Assembly: GCA_025526995.1 (NCBI GenBank)
Contig: JAHLKG010000003.1
Span: 1,426,001 to 1,490,000, forward strand
Direction of reading: 5' to 3'
Source of the DNA: Powellomyces hirtus
Lineage: Eukaryota; Chytridiomycota; Chytridiomycetes; Spizellomycetales; Powellomycetaceae
DNA length: 64,000 bases
Shown: positions 21,254-31,669 of the stretch, one piece after another
How positions within the stretch are numbered: the stretch's first letter is position 1
How the letters are laid out: every line of letters begins with the position of its first letter
Notes under the pieces: model-generated
Told to the model about the DNA's origin: nothing
The model's input: the letters and a program-made list of their open reading frames with translations, nothing else
Database searches by the model: none
Program-made: the position numbers and the translations under genes

Positions 21254-23751
21254 GGTTGAGATATTATGTGGGAGTGGGGATCTAAGCGGGATTATGTATA
21301 TATACAGTCTACTGACTGAGACAAGGGACGACGAGATAGGTCAGTAAGACAAGGATTCGATCACAGAGTCGTCATAAAGCGTCGAGCCCTGAAACTCACC
21401 GAGTGGCAGTGTCCTGAAAAGTGAGCTTTCGAGATTATCCGAGGAGCTCTGTCTAGAAATCTGACGTGCAAGGAAAAGATGGGAATGTTCAGTTGCCTTT
21501 GTTCCGTAAGCCGCACTACGTCTATTAAGGGTTGCGAGCAGGGAATGGCAATGGCAAATGGCAATGGCGAACTGCGGGGAAAGAGCGAGGGGGGTGCGAG
21601 TGACAGGCCGCCAGCAATAAGAAGCGTGGGAAGGAATGTGGGCTGAGTCGGGCCCGCGGGTGCCCCGTTGCACGAGGAGAGGAGGCGAGGCGAGGCGGTG
21701 GAGGAAAAAAAATTAAATTTTTCTTGGCGACAAAAACGGGACCCAACCGACGACCGGGGGGTGGCGAGGGAAGTGGATGGAAAGGACCAACACCGAACGT
21801 TGGAGGGTGGTAGTTTCGTCCAGGTCGGGTTTAGAGTTGGAGTTTAAATTGGAGTTGGGGCTCGCCGGGATAGAGTTAAGGATAGCCGAAAGGGGCAAGC
21901 GTGAAACCGCGTCTCACACCACACCAACCCCAAGGGAAGCAGGATAAGAGCAAAGGTTACGCTTGGGGTTTAATGGTGGGCGATGAGACCGTCTTTCTTT
22001 CCTTTCTCCCGCGCCAAGAAGCAAGGGAGGGAAAAGAACTCGTTCGTAAACCGTTTGCGCGAAGCAATAGTTTCTTGGTTCGTAGGGGCGAATCCCATAG
22101 AGTCGTAGTGGAAAGGGAAAAGCGGCTCTGTGTTCCCATGCGACGCGCCAAACGGCCCCTGGTTTTTTGTCGCCTCGCTAGCTAATCGATGGGGGATGTA
22201 TCGGTCGTCGTCGCTCGCAGTCGCAAATGCCATAGCCAAAATGCCCATTCCCATTCCCATTCCCACACACACAAACTCACCTAAAAAGCGACTGCAGTTT
22301 CTATTCCAGCCAGCAGAATAACAGCACAACCGCAAATAAAAAAAAAAGAAAAAAAAGGCGTCGCAACAGGAATCGGGTGACTGAATGAGGCTGTTCGAAT
22401 TCAAGTTGCGGGATTCGAAAAATACGGTTGGTCGATGAGCGAGGCGCCGGGGGGGGAAGGAAGTCTTGCCGCGGGGGGGGGGGGGGGGGGGGAGGGGGGT
22501 TCCGTGAACGAGGAGAGAGTAGTGGCCTGCACTAAAATCCAAGAAGCGCAAAGAAAAGGGGGGGTGGGAGGGGGGAATGTAGAAGCGGGAAAGTCTCTTA
22601 AAAGGAGAGAGGTGGGGGCCGGGGGGTTCAGCCAATCCTATTTCTCTTTTTACAGCAGATCGTCCTTCACAAACAAAAGAGGGCGCAGAATCGCACGCAC
22701 ACCGCTTTTCTTACTCCCTTGCCGCTGCGACTGCGAGAGGCTTTGCGGCCTCACTCTTCCACCCGTTTATTTTTTTACAGCGCGGCGGGGGGGGGGGGAG
22801 GGAACGCAAAAAGTTGGTACCGTACAGTCCCCAAAAAACGCCCGCGGATCCCACGCAACACAACAAAAAAAACATATCTTACAAGGCCGACGAAAAACGC
22901 CCATCTATCCTATCTCCCTATCTCATAAACCCACTTTGGGCCTAACCAGATGCAGTCGGTGGTGGGGCGAGATTGGGGCTACAATAATGCACGTGGGGGG
23001 TAGTGCGAGAGTGCGTTTATCCCATCGATCCTGCACATCCTTAATCTATCCACGTCCGTTGCGGTGACCCCCAACTCATCTCGGAAAGTGTGAAGAATCG
23101 CCCAGGGGATCCTCTAACTATCCCGTGTTCGCCCCTGATGACGGGCCAAGCTTCGTTTCGGGGCAAAAAATTAGGGGACGAAGGGGCGAGGAAAGGGGGA
23201 TGGCAGGGTGGGGCCAAGCGGAATTCCATCTATCAGGGTGCCTGTCATTTTCATGTCAGAAGTTGCCCCCTCTCTATGTACCTACTCAAGACCAAAGCCC
23301 CTTGACCGACCACACTTTCAAATAGATACTCCAGTGCAATGCATGTGTGTGTATTATATTTGTACAGAAAAAAGGAGCTCTATAGGTGTGGGGGGGGGGG
23401 GGGGGAACGAAGACAACCCGGGATTGCTTCACGTACACATACATATCCATATTTCTTCCCATTTCTCGATTCCATTCCCGACTCCGCATTCAATCCATGT
23501 TCCCCCCGCCGCCGCTCGCACTTTTTCTCAATCCGACCAAATGTATGTTATACTCGCAGTGGGCGTTCGCAATGGGCGTTACTTTGGGTGCACGTTGCGG
23601 CAGCGCGCGCCAAAGCGGCAGTCGGGGTAGAATCTAACAATCAAAAACGAAGAAGAGGATACGCGTGAGTCAAATGAGGAATGACTGAAATGAATGAGAA
23701 TCCCCAACAACCACAAGACAGATAGATATATATCTCTAGATTGTCAAAAAC
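21254..23751. other. 2.5-kb gene-free region with G-homopolymers
   Basis: It lies between the glycosyltransferase start and the 3' end of the PAM2-motif gene. ORFs on both strands here are produced by low-complexity sequence and end at runs of G or A. Long G tracts occur at 22473-22492 (G20), 22787-22798 (G12) and 23390-23405 (G16). A run of CCCATT repeats sits near 22244-22263. No tRNA, snRNA or conserved coding segment was recognised. Confidence 0.5.
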
Positions 23752-26700
23752 CTACTTGCAAATCTCGTTCGAGTGATTATACCCGCAGTTATCCTTATTC
23801 GCGCACTCATCCCCAAAGATGCATTTCCCAGGCCGCGCCGATTTCGAGTTGCGCGCCGACTTGGGCGACGACTTTTCGTTTCCATTGCCATTGCCGTTGG
23901 CTCCCCCACCAACCGCCGCATCGACAAAGTCAGCCAGAGTCGGGACCGGCACCGCCGGCGGGTTGGCAGCACCCGTTGCATGGGCGCTCGATCTCTTCCG
24001 CTCAGTGGGTGGGGTTGTTTTCGCGGTTGTGGGTAATGGGGAAGACGTCGATGATGTGCCGGATGCAAAGGAGGGAATGAATTCCGCTGCGTGAACGCTG
24101 AGACGAGGAGCAGCGGAAGGGACAAATTCCGCGGCTTCGAAGCGCAGCTGGGATGTGACCGAGGTTCTGTTTGAGCGCATGGGGGCCGGCTCATGAGTTA
24201 CGGACGCGCGTCCGGGGACGAATTCCGATGTAGCGATGCTGAAATGCTGCGACGACGACGCTGATTTGGTTGGCGACGCGGGAGGGTGAACTCCATTATT
24301 GTAAGTTGTTGGTATAGTTGCTGTTGTAGTAGTTCCATTGGAGTAGCTTCCCGGCACGAATTCGGGTGCGTTGATGCTGAGTTGCGAGCTCGTTGATTTC
24401 GCGGGCGATGTGGGACGTAGCTGCGCTGTGGAACCGTTCGTGTTGTTGGCAGTGGGTTGAAACTCGTTCGCCAGGTGTGAGAGTTTCGTCGGGGACGGCG
24501 AGCGGGGCGAGGAGTTGGGACGGTGGTTGGCGCCCACGCTCGATCGCGGCTGGACGGCCACAATCTTGTCGGGTTTCGGGATGGTGAGGGAATAACGCGG
24601 CACAAATTCTTCTGCATTCACGCTCAACTGAGACGAGGTGGAGCGGGTGGGAGAGATTGAGGGACCAACACTCAAGCGACGTCCAGAATCACCCTTCGAT
24701 TTGGGAGCCGAGGTCATTTGAGACATTGGCACAAATTCCTCTGCGTTGACACTCAGCTGAGATGAGGTGGAGCGAGTAGGAGACGCTGACGGGCCGACAC
24801 TCAAACGGCGGGACGCCGAGTCAGCCTTTGGTTTAGGTGGCGTAGTCAACGAAGATCGCGGAACAAACTCCTCCGCATTAACACTCAGATGAGACGAGGC
24901 AGAGCGAGTGGGCGATCTCGGTCCCACACTCGCACTGCGGCCCCGCTGCTGCTGTCGGACTGGCTCCAGCTTGGTCGGCTTGGACGGCTGGGCCGAAGCC
25001 GGGGTGGGTAGCTCTACTTGCACCGAGGGGACGAAAGGTTTGGCATCAATGCTCAGACGACGCTTAGATTCCGAATTTGGAGGAGAAGCAGGAGGCTTGG
25101 CGGTCTCGGTCTGTTCCTTTGCCTGCTTTTCCGCAGGAGGAGAACGAGGAGGCTTGCCGGCCTCGGGCGTTGTGTCGACCTGCTTTGCAGCAGGTGGAGA
25201 ACGAGGAGGCTTGCCGGCCTCGGCCTTTGCTTCAGCCTGCTTCAGAGACGGAGGAGGAGATGCAGGAGGCTTGGCGGTCTCGGTCTGTTCCTTTGCCTGC
25301 TTTTCCGCAGGAGGAGAACGAGGAGGCTTGCCGGCCTCGGTATTTGTGTCGACCTGCTTTGCAGCAGGTGGAGAGGCAGGAGGCTTGACGGCCTCGGGAT
25401 GTTTCTTGGCCTGCTTTTCCGCAGGAGGAGAACGAGGAGGCTTGCCGGCCTCGGGCTTTGTGTCGACCTGCTTTGCAGCAGGAGGAGACGCAGGAGGCTT
25501 GACGGCCTCGGGCTGTTTCTTGGCCTGCTTTTCAGTGGAAGGCAAAGCAGGAGGCTTGGCGGCCTCGGGCTTTGGCACAGCTTGCTTGTTAGCAGGAGGA
25601 GACGCAGGGGGCTTGGCTGCCTCGGACTTTGTCACGGCTTGCTTTTCAACAGCAGGAGGGGACGCAGGAGGCTTGACTTTATCCTTCTTCCGGGCCGGGA
25701 CAGTCTTCTCATCAACCTTTGATGCTTGAGCCGGTTGTCCGTCGGCAGGAGGCTTCGCGTCATTGATCTTTGTAGTCGCCACAGGCTTTTCATCAACAGC
25801 CTTTGATGTCTGAGCTTTGTCTGCGGCAGGAGGCTTGACATTGTTCGTCTTTGCAGGTGCTGTTTTCTCGTTGCCGACCTCGGGCTTTGTCTCGGCCTCC
25901 TTGGCAGCAGGAGGATGTTTGATGTCATTAAACTTTGGGGTCGCCGAAGACTTTTCATCGACAATCTTGGATGCTTGGGCCGCGGTGTCCTCGGCAGCAG
26001 CGGGCTTGATGCCACTGCTGGTCTTTGGTGCCGCTAGCTTCTTGACGTCCACAGCCTCCGACGTCGGAGCCGGCTTGCTGTCGGCAGGAGGTTTGACAAT
26101 GTTCCGTGACGGTGCTTCGTGAACAACCTCGGGCATTTTCTCCACTTCCTTGATGGTAGGGGCAGGAGGTTGGGCATCATTCACCGGGTTCGCCACAGAC
26201 TTCTGATTTACAACCATTGATGGCTGGGCCGACTTGATCTCAGCCGCAGGGGGTTTCCCATCGTTAGTCGTTGGTACAGGTACAGTCTTCTCGTTATCCT
26301 TTGGCGCTTGAGCCGGCTTTTTCTCGGCAGGAGGCTTCACGTCATTGAGTTTTGGGGTCGCCGCCGACCTTTCAACAACCATTGATGGCTGCGCCGACTT
26401 GGTCTCGGCCGCAGGGGGTTTCCCATCGTTAGTCGTTGATGCAGGTACAGTCTTCTCGTTGCCGACGCCGGGCTTTGTCGCCGCCTGCTTTACAGCAAGA
26501 GGAGGGGACGCAGGGGGCTTTATTTTGTCCATTTTCGCGGCCGGTGCCGCTTGAGCCGGGTTTTTCTCGGCAGGAAGCTTCACGTCATTTATGTTTGGGG
26601 TGGCCACCGACTTGTGATCAACAACGGTTGATGGCTGGGCCGACTTGATCTCGGCGGCAGGGGGTTTCCTTTCATTGGTGGCTGGTGCAGGGACTGTCTT

Positions 26701-27087
26701 TTCGTCGTCGACGACGACGACGACCTTTGCTGCGTAAGTGGGTTTGATCTCGGCCGGTTTCACATCATTGTTGTTTGGGGTGATGGCAGGCTTCTCGTCA
26801 ACCACCTTGAGATTTGTCGCCGCCGCTTCCGGGACGGCAGGAGGATCGATATCATTCAGCTTTGAAGTCGTCTCCGGGACAGCAGCAGGAACAAGGGGTT
26901 TGACGTCGTTGAGTTTTGGAGTCGCTTCATCCGTCTTTGATGTGGGTTTGGGTTTGGAGGCCGGTGTTGGGTCGGCAGGTTTAGCAGGTGTCTGTTGTCC
27001 CAGCCAAAAGTAGATTCCAACCGCCAACGCGGCAGCAGCAGCGGCCAGGATGGCGACTCTTGTGGTCTGGGTGTTATCCAGAGGCAT
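23752..27087 (-). CDS. Membrane-anchored multi-PAM2-motif protein with a C-terminal CCCH zinc finger
   Basis: Intronless, 1111 residues. Residues about 10-30 (VAILAAAAAALAVGIYFWLG) form one hydrophobic segment near the N-terminus, a likely signal anchor. Residues about 35-660 are Lys/Pro/Ala-rich with tandem units containing KPPASPPAAKQ or GKPPRSPPAEKQ. From about 675 to 1005 a short motif recurs: LSIDAKPFVP, LSVNAEEFVP (three times), LSHLANEFQP, LSINAPEFVP, FSIATSEFVP, LRFEAAEFVP and LSVHAAEFIP. This fits the PAM2 consensus (L-x-x-x-A-x-E-F-x-P) that binds the MLLE domain of cytoplasmic poly(A)-binding protein. The protein ends in a C-x5-C-x5-C-x3-H finger (Cys1089, Cys1095, Cys1101, His1105), a Nab2-type RNA-binding pattern. 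Inference: it tethers PABP-mRNA complexes to a membrane. Which membrane is unknown. Confidence 0.8.
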   Translation of the reverse strand: MPLDNTQTTRVAILAAAAAALAVGIYFWLGQQTPAKPADPTPASKPKPTSKTDEATPKLNDVKPLVPAAVPETTSKLNDIDPPAVPEAAATNLKVVDEKPAITPNNNDVKPAEIKPTYAAKVVVVVDDEKTVPAPATNERKPPAAEIKSAQPSTVVDHKSVATPNINDVKLPAEKNPAQAAPAAKMDKIKPPASPPLAVKQAATKPGVGNEKTVPASTTNDGKPPAAETKSAQPSMVVERSAATPKLNDVKPPAEKKPAQAPKDNEKTVPVPTTNDGKPPAAEIKSAQPSMVVNQKSVANPVNDAQPPAPTIKEVEKMPEVVHEAPSRNIVKPPADSKPAPTSEAVDVKKLAAPKTSSGIKPAAAEDTAAQASKIVDEKSSATPKFNDIKHPPAAKEAETKPEVGNEKTAPAKTNNVKPPAADKAQTSKAVDEKPVATTKINDAKPPADGQPAQASKVDEKTVPARKKDKVKPPASPPAVEKQAVTKSEAAKPPASPPANKQAVPKPEAAKPPALPSTEKQAKKQPEAVKPPASPPAAKQVDTKPEAGKPPRSPPAEKQAKKHPEAVKPPASPPAAKQVDTNTEAGKPPRSPPAEKQAKEQTETAKPPASPPPSLKQAEAKAEAGKPPRSPPAAKQVDTTPEAGKPPRSPPAEKQAKEQTETAKPPASPPNSESKRRLSIDAKPFVPSVQVELPTPASAQPSKPTKLEPVRQQQRGRSASVGPRSPTRSASSHLSVNAEEFVPRSSLTTPPKPKADSASRRLSVGPSASPTRSTSSQLSVNAEEFVPMSQMTSAPKSKGDSGRRLSVGPSISPTRSTSSQLSVNAEEFVPRYSLTIPKPDKIVAVQPRSSVGANHRPNSSPRSPSPTKLSHLANEFQPTANNTNGSTAQLRPTSPAKSTSSQLSINAPEFVPGSYSNGTTTTATIPTTYNNGVHPPASPTKSASSSQHFSIATSEFVPGRASVTHEPAPMRSNRTSVTSQLRFEAAEFVPSAAPRLSVHAAEFIPSFASGTSSTSSPLPTTAKTTPPTERKRSSAHATGAANPPAVPVPTLADFVDAAVGGGANGNGNGNEKSSPKSARNSKSARPGKCIFGDECANKDNCGYNHSNEICK

Positions 27088-28027
27088 CGCTCAAGGAGGG
27101 GATGGCGTGTGGGTGTGTGTGTTGCGAACAAAAAAAGATGTTGCAACAACGGGCCTGGGTGATTGTGTTTGCAGGGTGTGAGTGGTTTGTGTCTCGAGGA
27201 GAGGAAAGGAGAGCGGGAGGGGAGATGGAGTCGAAGGAGGAGTGGTCGGGGGTTGAGGGTCGTATGAGTCAGCTCCGCCAACGCTAAAATAGAGTCGGAG
27301 TTTGTTTTTTTTTGTTTTTTTGGGGGTTGGGTGTTGGCGTGGGCAACAAGCGTGTTTTTTGGGTTGATAGTAGTGTACGACGAGCCCGTCCGGCAACGAA
27401 AAGAAGAAGCAAGCAGCGTATCCCCCAGAGACAGAGAGACAGAGAGACAGAGAGACAGAGAGAGATGGAGAGAGACAGAAAGTCACAGAGACCACTTTGT
27501 CAATACTTTGTCTATCGGTGGTGGTTGGCTGGTTGGTTGCTCTGGTCGTATTGTTGTTGCAAAGTGTCGTTGAGTGAGTCAATCATATGAACAGACGACA
27601 GACTGATGAAAAAGATGAGGGACACCTACATCTAGCCTCTCAGCTCATCGCAACGGAATGAAATGACTCACTGACTCGTCTCTCTCGCCCCCATCCATCA
27701 TCCTATATCTACTCTCGTACTCTCTCTCTCTCTCTCTCTCTCCCATCACACCTATTACTTGTACAGTAAGTACTCTTTCTCTCTCTCGCTGTCTCTCTGT
27801 CTCTCTGTCTTTGTCTCTCTTTGACTCTCGCAGCCACCAGATGGGGCAGTCATAGATCTAGTCATCCCACTTGTAGCATATGGAGTGTGTAGTCGAGTCA
27901 TACTAGGATAAGCATGCTCCTGCGCGTGAGATGATTCCTATCCGATCATCATCATCATCGACTTCCCACTCCCGACTCTTCCCTCACGCTCTTTGCGTTT
28001 GCCCCCTTCGTTCTCTATCTCATACTC
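27088..28027. promoter_or_regulatory. Divergent 5' region with simple-sequence repeats
   Basis: 940 bp separate the PAM2 gene (-) from the NADH dehydrogenase (+). It holds an AGAGACAG repeat (27427-27473), a CT dinucleotide repeat (27721-27744) and further CTCT-rich tracts to 27830. Long pyrimidine tracts are common in fungal promoters; a regulatory role is inference. Confidence 0.5.
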
Positions 28028-29979
28028 ATGTCCTGCCTCTTCGCCCACACCGGCTTGGCTTTGGCCTTGCGCCGCCCCCCGATACCACTAGGTGCTCGCA
28101 ACCCCTTGGGCGCCGTGAGAGCCGCTACCTCTATAGGCAAGACTGGAGGTACAGGTCCCCTTCCCTTCCTACTGTACGGGTCTGGTTTGTCGTTGCGCAT
28201 TCACACTTCCCCCCTCAACAGGCCGACTTGTCATCTTGGGATCAGGCTGGGCGGGACTCAAGCTTCTTGGTGGCGTCAACACAAAGGACTATGAAGTCCT
28301 CATGATTGCTCCTCGCGTAAGTGCCCAACTTGGTGTTTCCAGGAAAGAGTCACAACCCCAATATCTGACTCTTTCCACTCGCGCGCGCTACCTAGAATCA
28401 CTTTGTGTTTACGCCGCTCTTGGCTAGCACATCAGGTAAATGCGGAATCTGTCCCTGTGTGCCAGAAACGCGTTTCTGATTTGCGCTGATGCATGCTTGA
28501 CGCGCTTGTGTTGATTGTTCCGGTCTTTGCTAGTGGGAACATTGGAGTTTCGGACGATTACTGAGGTATATAACTTGTCTTGGGTCTTGGGCGAAAGCTC
28601 TGAAAGCGTTTCTCAACCTCCCCCTCTTCTAGCCCGTCCGTCACCACAACCGCAAAGCCTTGTACCATCAGGCCTGGTGCGACTCGATCGACCTCACCAC
28701 CCGCTCACTGACCTGCATGCCCGCGCTCCCCGACCACACGCAACCCTTCACCCTCTCCTACGACAAGCTCGTCATTGCCGTCGGCGCCTACTCAAACACA
28801 TTCGGCATCCCCGGCGTGGAACAACACGGCTTCTTCCTCAAAGAAATCTCCCACGCCCAACGCGTCCGCGCCCGCATCATCGAGTGCTTTGAGATGGCCA
28901 GCGAACCAAATTGCAGTGAAGACGAGCAGTGGAAGTTGCTGAGCTTTGCCGTCGTCGGTGGCGGGCCCACAGGCGTCGAATTTTCCGCCGAATTGCATGA
29001 TTTCATCAAAGACGATCTCAGGCGCCTCTACCCAAGTCTCATCAACAAGGCCCAAATCACCGTCTACGACGTGGCCGAAAAGATCCTGGGTTCCTTTGAC
29101 GACGCCCTCGCCGACTACGCCACCCAAAAATTCGCCCGCGAAGGCATCAAGATCCGCACAAAGACGTTTATCCGCAAAGTCGAAAAAAACAAGCTCGTCC
29201 TCACCGACGGGACCGAAATCCCCTTTGGCGTGCTCGTCTGGGCAACGGGCCTCACCGCCACCCCGCTCATTCGAAACCTCAGCCCCGCTGCCCACTCGTC
29301 TAGCCACCGCCTCGTCACGGACGACTACCTCCGCGTGCTGGACCTGGACGGAACCCCGATCCCCGATGTCTATGCGTGTGGCGACTGTGCAACAATCAAA
29401 GGGAACGAGCTGCCCGCGACCGCCCAGGTGGCCTCCCAGCAGGGCATATGGCTCAGAAAACATCTGAACAAGGTACCCAGGAATGAAATGGGCCAGCCGT
29501 TTCAGTATGCCCATCTCGGCAGGTAAGAAAAAAGAACGGGCACGACGACAACGAAACCCCCCTCGACGTTTTACCCCCCATCTCATCCCCTCTCTCTCGT
29601 CCCTCAGCATGGCCTACATTGGCGGCTGGAAAGCCATCATGGAAACACCCAACGAAAGCAAACTCCCCAAAGGAATCAGAGGATACCTCGCGTGGCTGGG
29701 TACGTACTCAATGCCCACACCCCCCACACATCTCACTCCATCTCATCTCAACTCAACTACCATTTTCTCTCCCCCCCCTAGCATGGCGAAGCGCGTACCT
29801 CTACAAATCCGTCTCTGCCCGCAACATGGTCTTGATCCCCATCACTTGGTAAAAAACAAACACATCCCAACAATCACACTCGTTCACCCATTTCTTGCGC
29901 GCAACTCACGGTTTTGCGTTTTTTTGCGATTGCTAGGTTCCTGACATGGGCGTTCGGGAGAGATATATCCAAATTCTAG
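28028..29979 (+). CDS. Alternative (type II) NADH:ubiquinone oxidoreductase, mitochondrial
   Basis: Eight exons (28028-28148, 28222-28316, 28394-28433, 28534-28565, 28633-29522, 29608-29699, 29782-29848, 29937-29979) join in frame to 459 residues. The enzyme passes electrons from NADH to ubiquinone through FAD without pumping protons. The first 40 residues are Arg/Ala/Leu-rich with no acidic residue, a mitochondrial presequence. LVILGSGWAGLKLL (about 43-56) is the FAD Rossmann motif and FAVVGGGPTGVEFSAEL (about 201-217) the NADH one. NHFVFTPLLASTSVGTLEFRTI and VYACGDCA are further family signatures. The C-terminus (RSAYLYKSVSARNMVLIPIT, then WFLTWAFGRDISKF) is the usual amphipathic membrane-binding tail. 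No EF hand is inserted. Inner (NDI) or outer (NDE) facing cannot be decided from sequence. Confidence 0.93.
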
Positions 29980-31669
29980 CCGCCCCTCCTCCACCCTCCT
30001 CCCCCGTTGTAGTATAGACGACGGGTGTAGCCAGTTTTGAAATTTACATAGTGCAGAGTCGGCGTTTTCGTTTGCATCTCTTGCCGCGCGCATGCGGGGT
30101 TTTTGTGTACCATACAAAAGAGGGAAGGAGGTGGGCTGGGTCCTGTACATAAATAAAACAACACAACCCATCTGAAACAGGAACTTGCGTGGTGGGATAG
30201 GGACTCGAATAAAAGATTGTGTTTTGGGGGTGTTGCGTACTCAAAGAACGAGGAATGAGGGACCGACCTACAACCCCGCGCGGCGCAAAACAATCCCAAA
30301 ATGTGCGTCGGTAGGCCGACCTGTAATGAAAACCGAAAAAACATAAAAAAAAAAAAACATAAACAAAAACACCACCACATCCCCACCCTCGAGCAAAAAC
30401 CAAAAACAAAAAAAAAAAACAGGTCGCACCCAACCCAAAGCAAGGGGGTCGCGATACGGTCCACCCACACACTGGTTCGGGGGGGGGGGGGGGGCGAACA
30501 ACGACGCCACCCCCCACCGGGTCGAATGGACAGATATCTACCCTCACTCCCGCCGTCCTGCACCAGGCGAGCGATTCCATGGCGCAACGAACGCTAACTC
30601 CTCAACCGGCAAAAGGTAGGGAGGCGCCTCCGTAGCTCGTATCTGCGCAAGGGCATATGCGGTGCGACGTGGATGACGCGGGGGTGCGATGTGCCAAGGC
30701 AGGCTTCGTGGGCGTGGAACGAAATGACGGTTCCGATGTTTAGAATTCGTCGCTCCCCCCCTCCCCCACAAAAGTTCCCCACGACGAACCGCGAATCCCC
30801 CACAACAGCCAAAATCGCGTAGCCGCAACTCAACCGTCAAAAGCAAGGGACGCTCGCTCCTCCACATTTCCCATCTGCCGGTCCTGAGCAGGCAAGGGCG
30901 TCCGCGTTGCGACGTGGATAACGCGGGGAAGGGAGAATGGGTGCGATGGGTCTCGATGAGGCTGGGCGTGGAACGAAATGGCTGTTTGAAGTTCGTCGCT
31001 CTGCCCCGAAAAAAAGATCCCCACAACGAACCGCGTATCCCACCCGCCGGCTAGATGAACTGAAATGCTAAAGCAATCTTCCTACTCGCAACGGCGAGGT
31101 CTTCCCATGCAGGAACCGCGTGGTTTGTCCGTGTGTCTGAGGAGCGAAATCGTAAAACAACATGTTGGGAACCAGAAATACGTCCTACAGTGCACCAGTG
31201 GAATAACTAACTCCATCAATAGATACCTGACCGAATTAAATAGAAAAACCATATTCTCCTACTCGCCAGTCAACTCTACAACGTGGCAATAACGGAAAGG
31301 GGTCTTATTCGGGTCGGGATGAGGCGAAATGTAACAAGATGTGGCGTTAGATCTCGGCAAGGAAAAGTACGGTCGCTCAGACAGTTACATTTGGCAAATG
31401 GGAAATGACGCGCGCCGCCAATCCACTGATTCAGTACAGTGGACAGTCAGTCCCCTGCTGTAAAACTCTGGTCATTTCATCTCAAAGAAACCTCCCAAAC
31501 ACAGAATCTGGGCATCTCTTTACTTGTACCCCTCGTATTTATCTCTCCACTCCTCCACTCGATTTCTCAGGGCCCTCTTTTTTCCATCCCGCACACCGCA
31601 CATTACAACGCGCGCAAAAAAGGCGGGGTCACGGACAAAACGCCCCATACACACAATTGAAAAATAACC
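29980..31669. other. 1.7-kb gene-free region with a decayed direct duplication
   Basis: 3' flank of the NADH dehydrogenase and 5' flank of PP6. Poly-A patches occur at 30346-30420 and a G16 run at 30479-30494. Two diverged copies of a roughly 150-bp segment lie at about 30645-30800 and 30890-31045. No coding segment recognised. Confidence 0.5.
30645..31045. repeat. Diverged direct repeat, two copies of about 150 bp
   Basis: Both copies share, in order, GCGACGTGGAT-ACGCGGG, GGGTGCGATG, GGCGTGGAACGAAATG, TTCGTCGCTC and CCCCAC-ACGAACCGCG, offset by about 245 bp. Similarity is patchy, with short indels. Confidence 0.7.

Noticed and set aside
21970..23067. ORFs of about 210-220 residues on both strands
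   Set aside because: Created by G/A homopolymers and low-complexity sequence; no motif, no conserved composition, no splice structure.
24908..25729. 273-residue Gly/Cys-rich plus-strand ORF with repeats
   Set aside because: Antisense of the Lys/Pro repeats of the PAM2 protein; periodicity comes from that gene.
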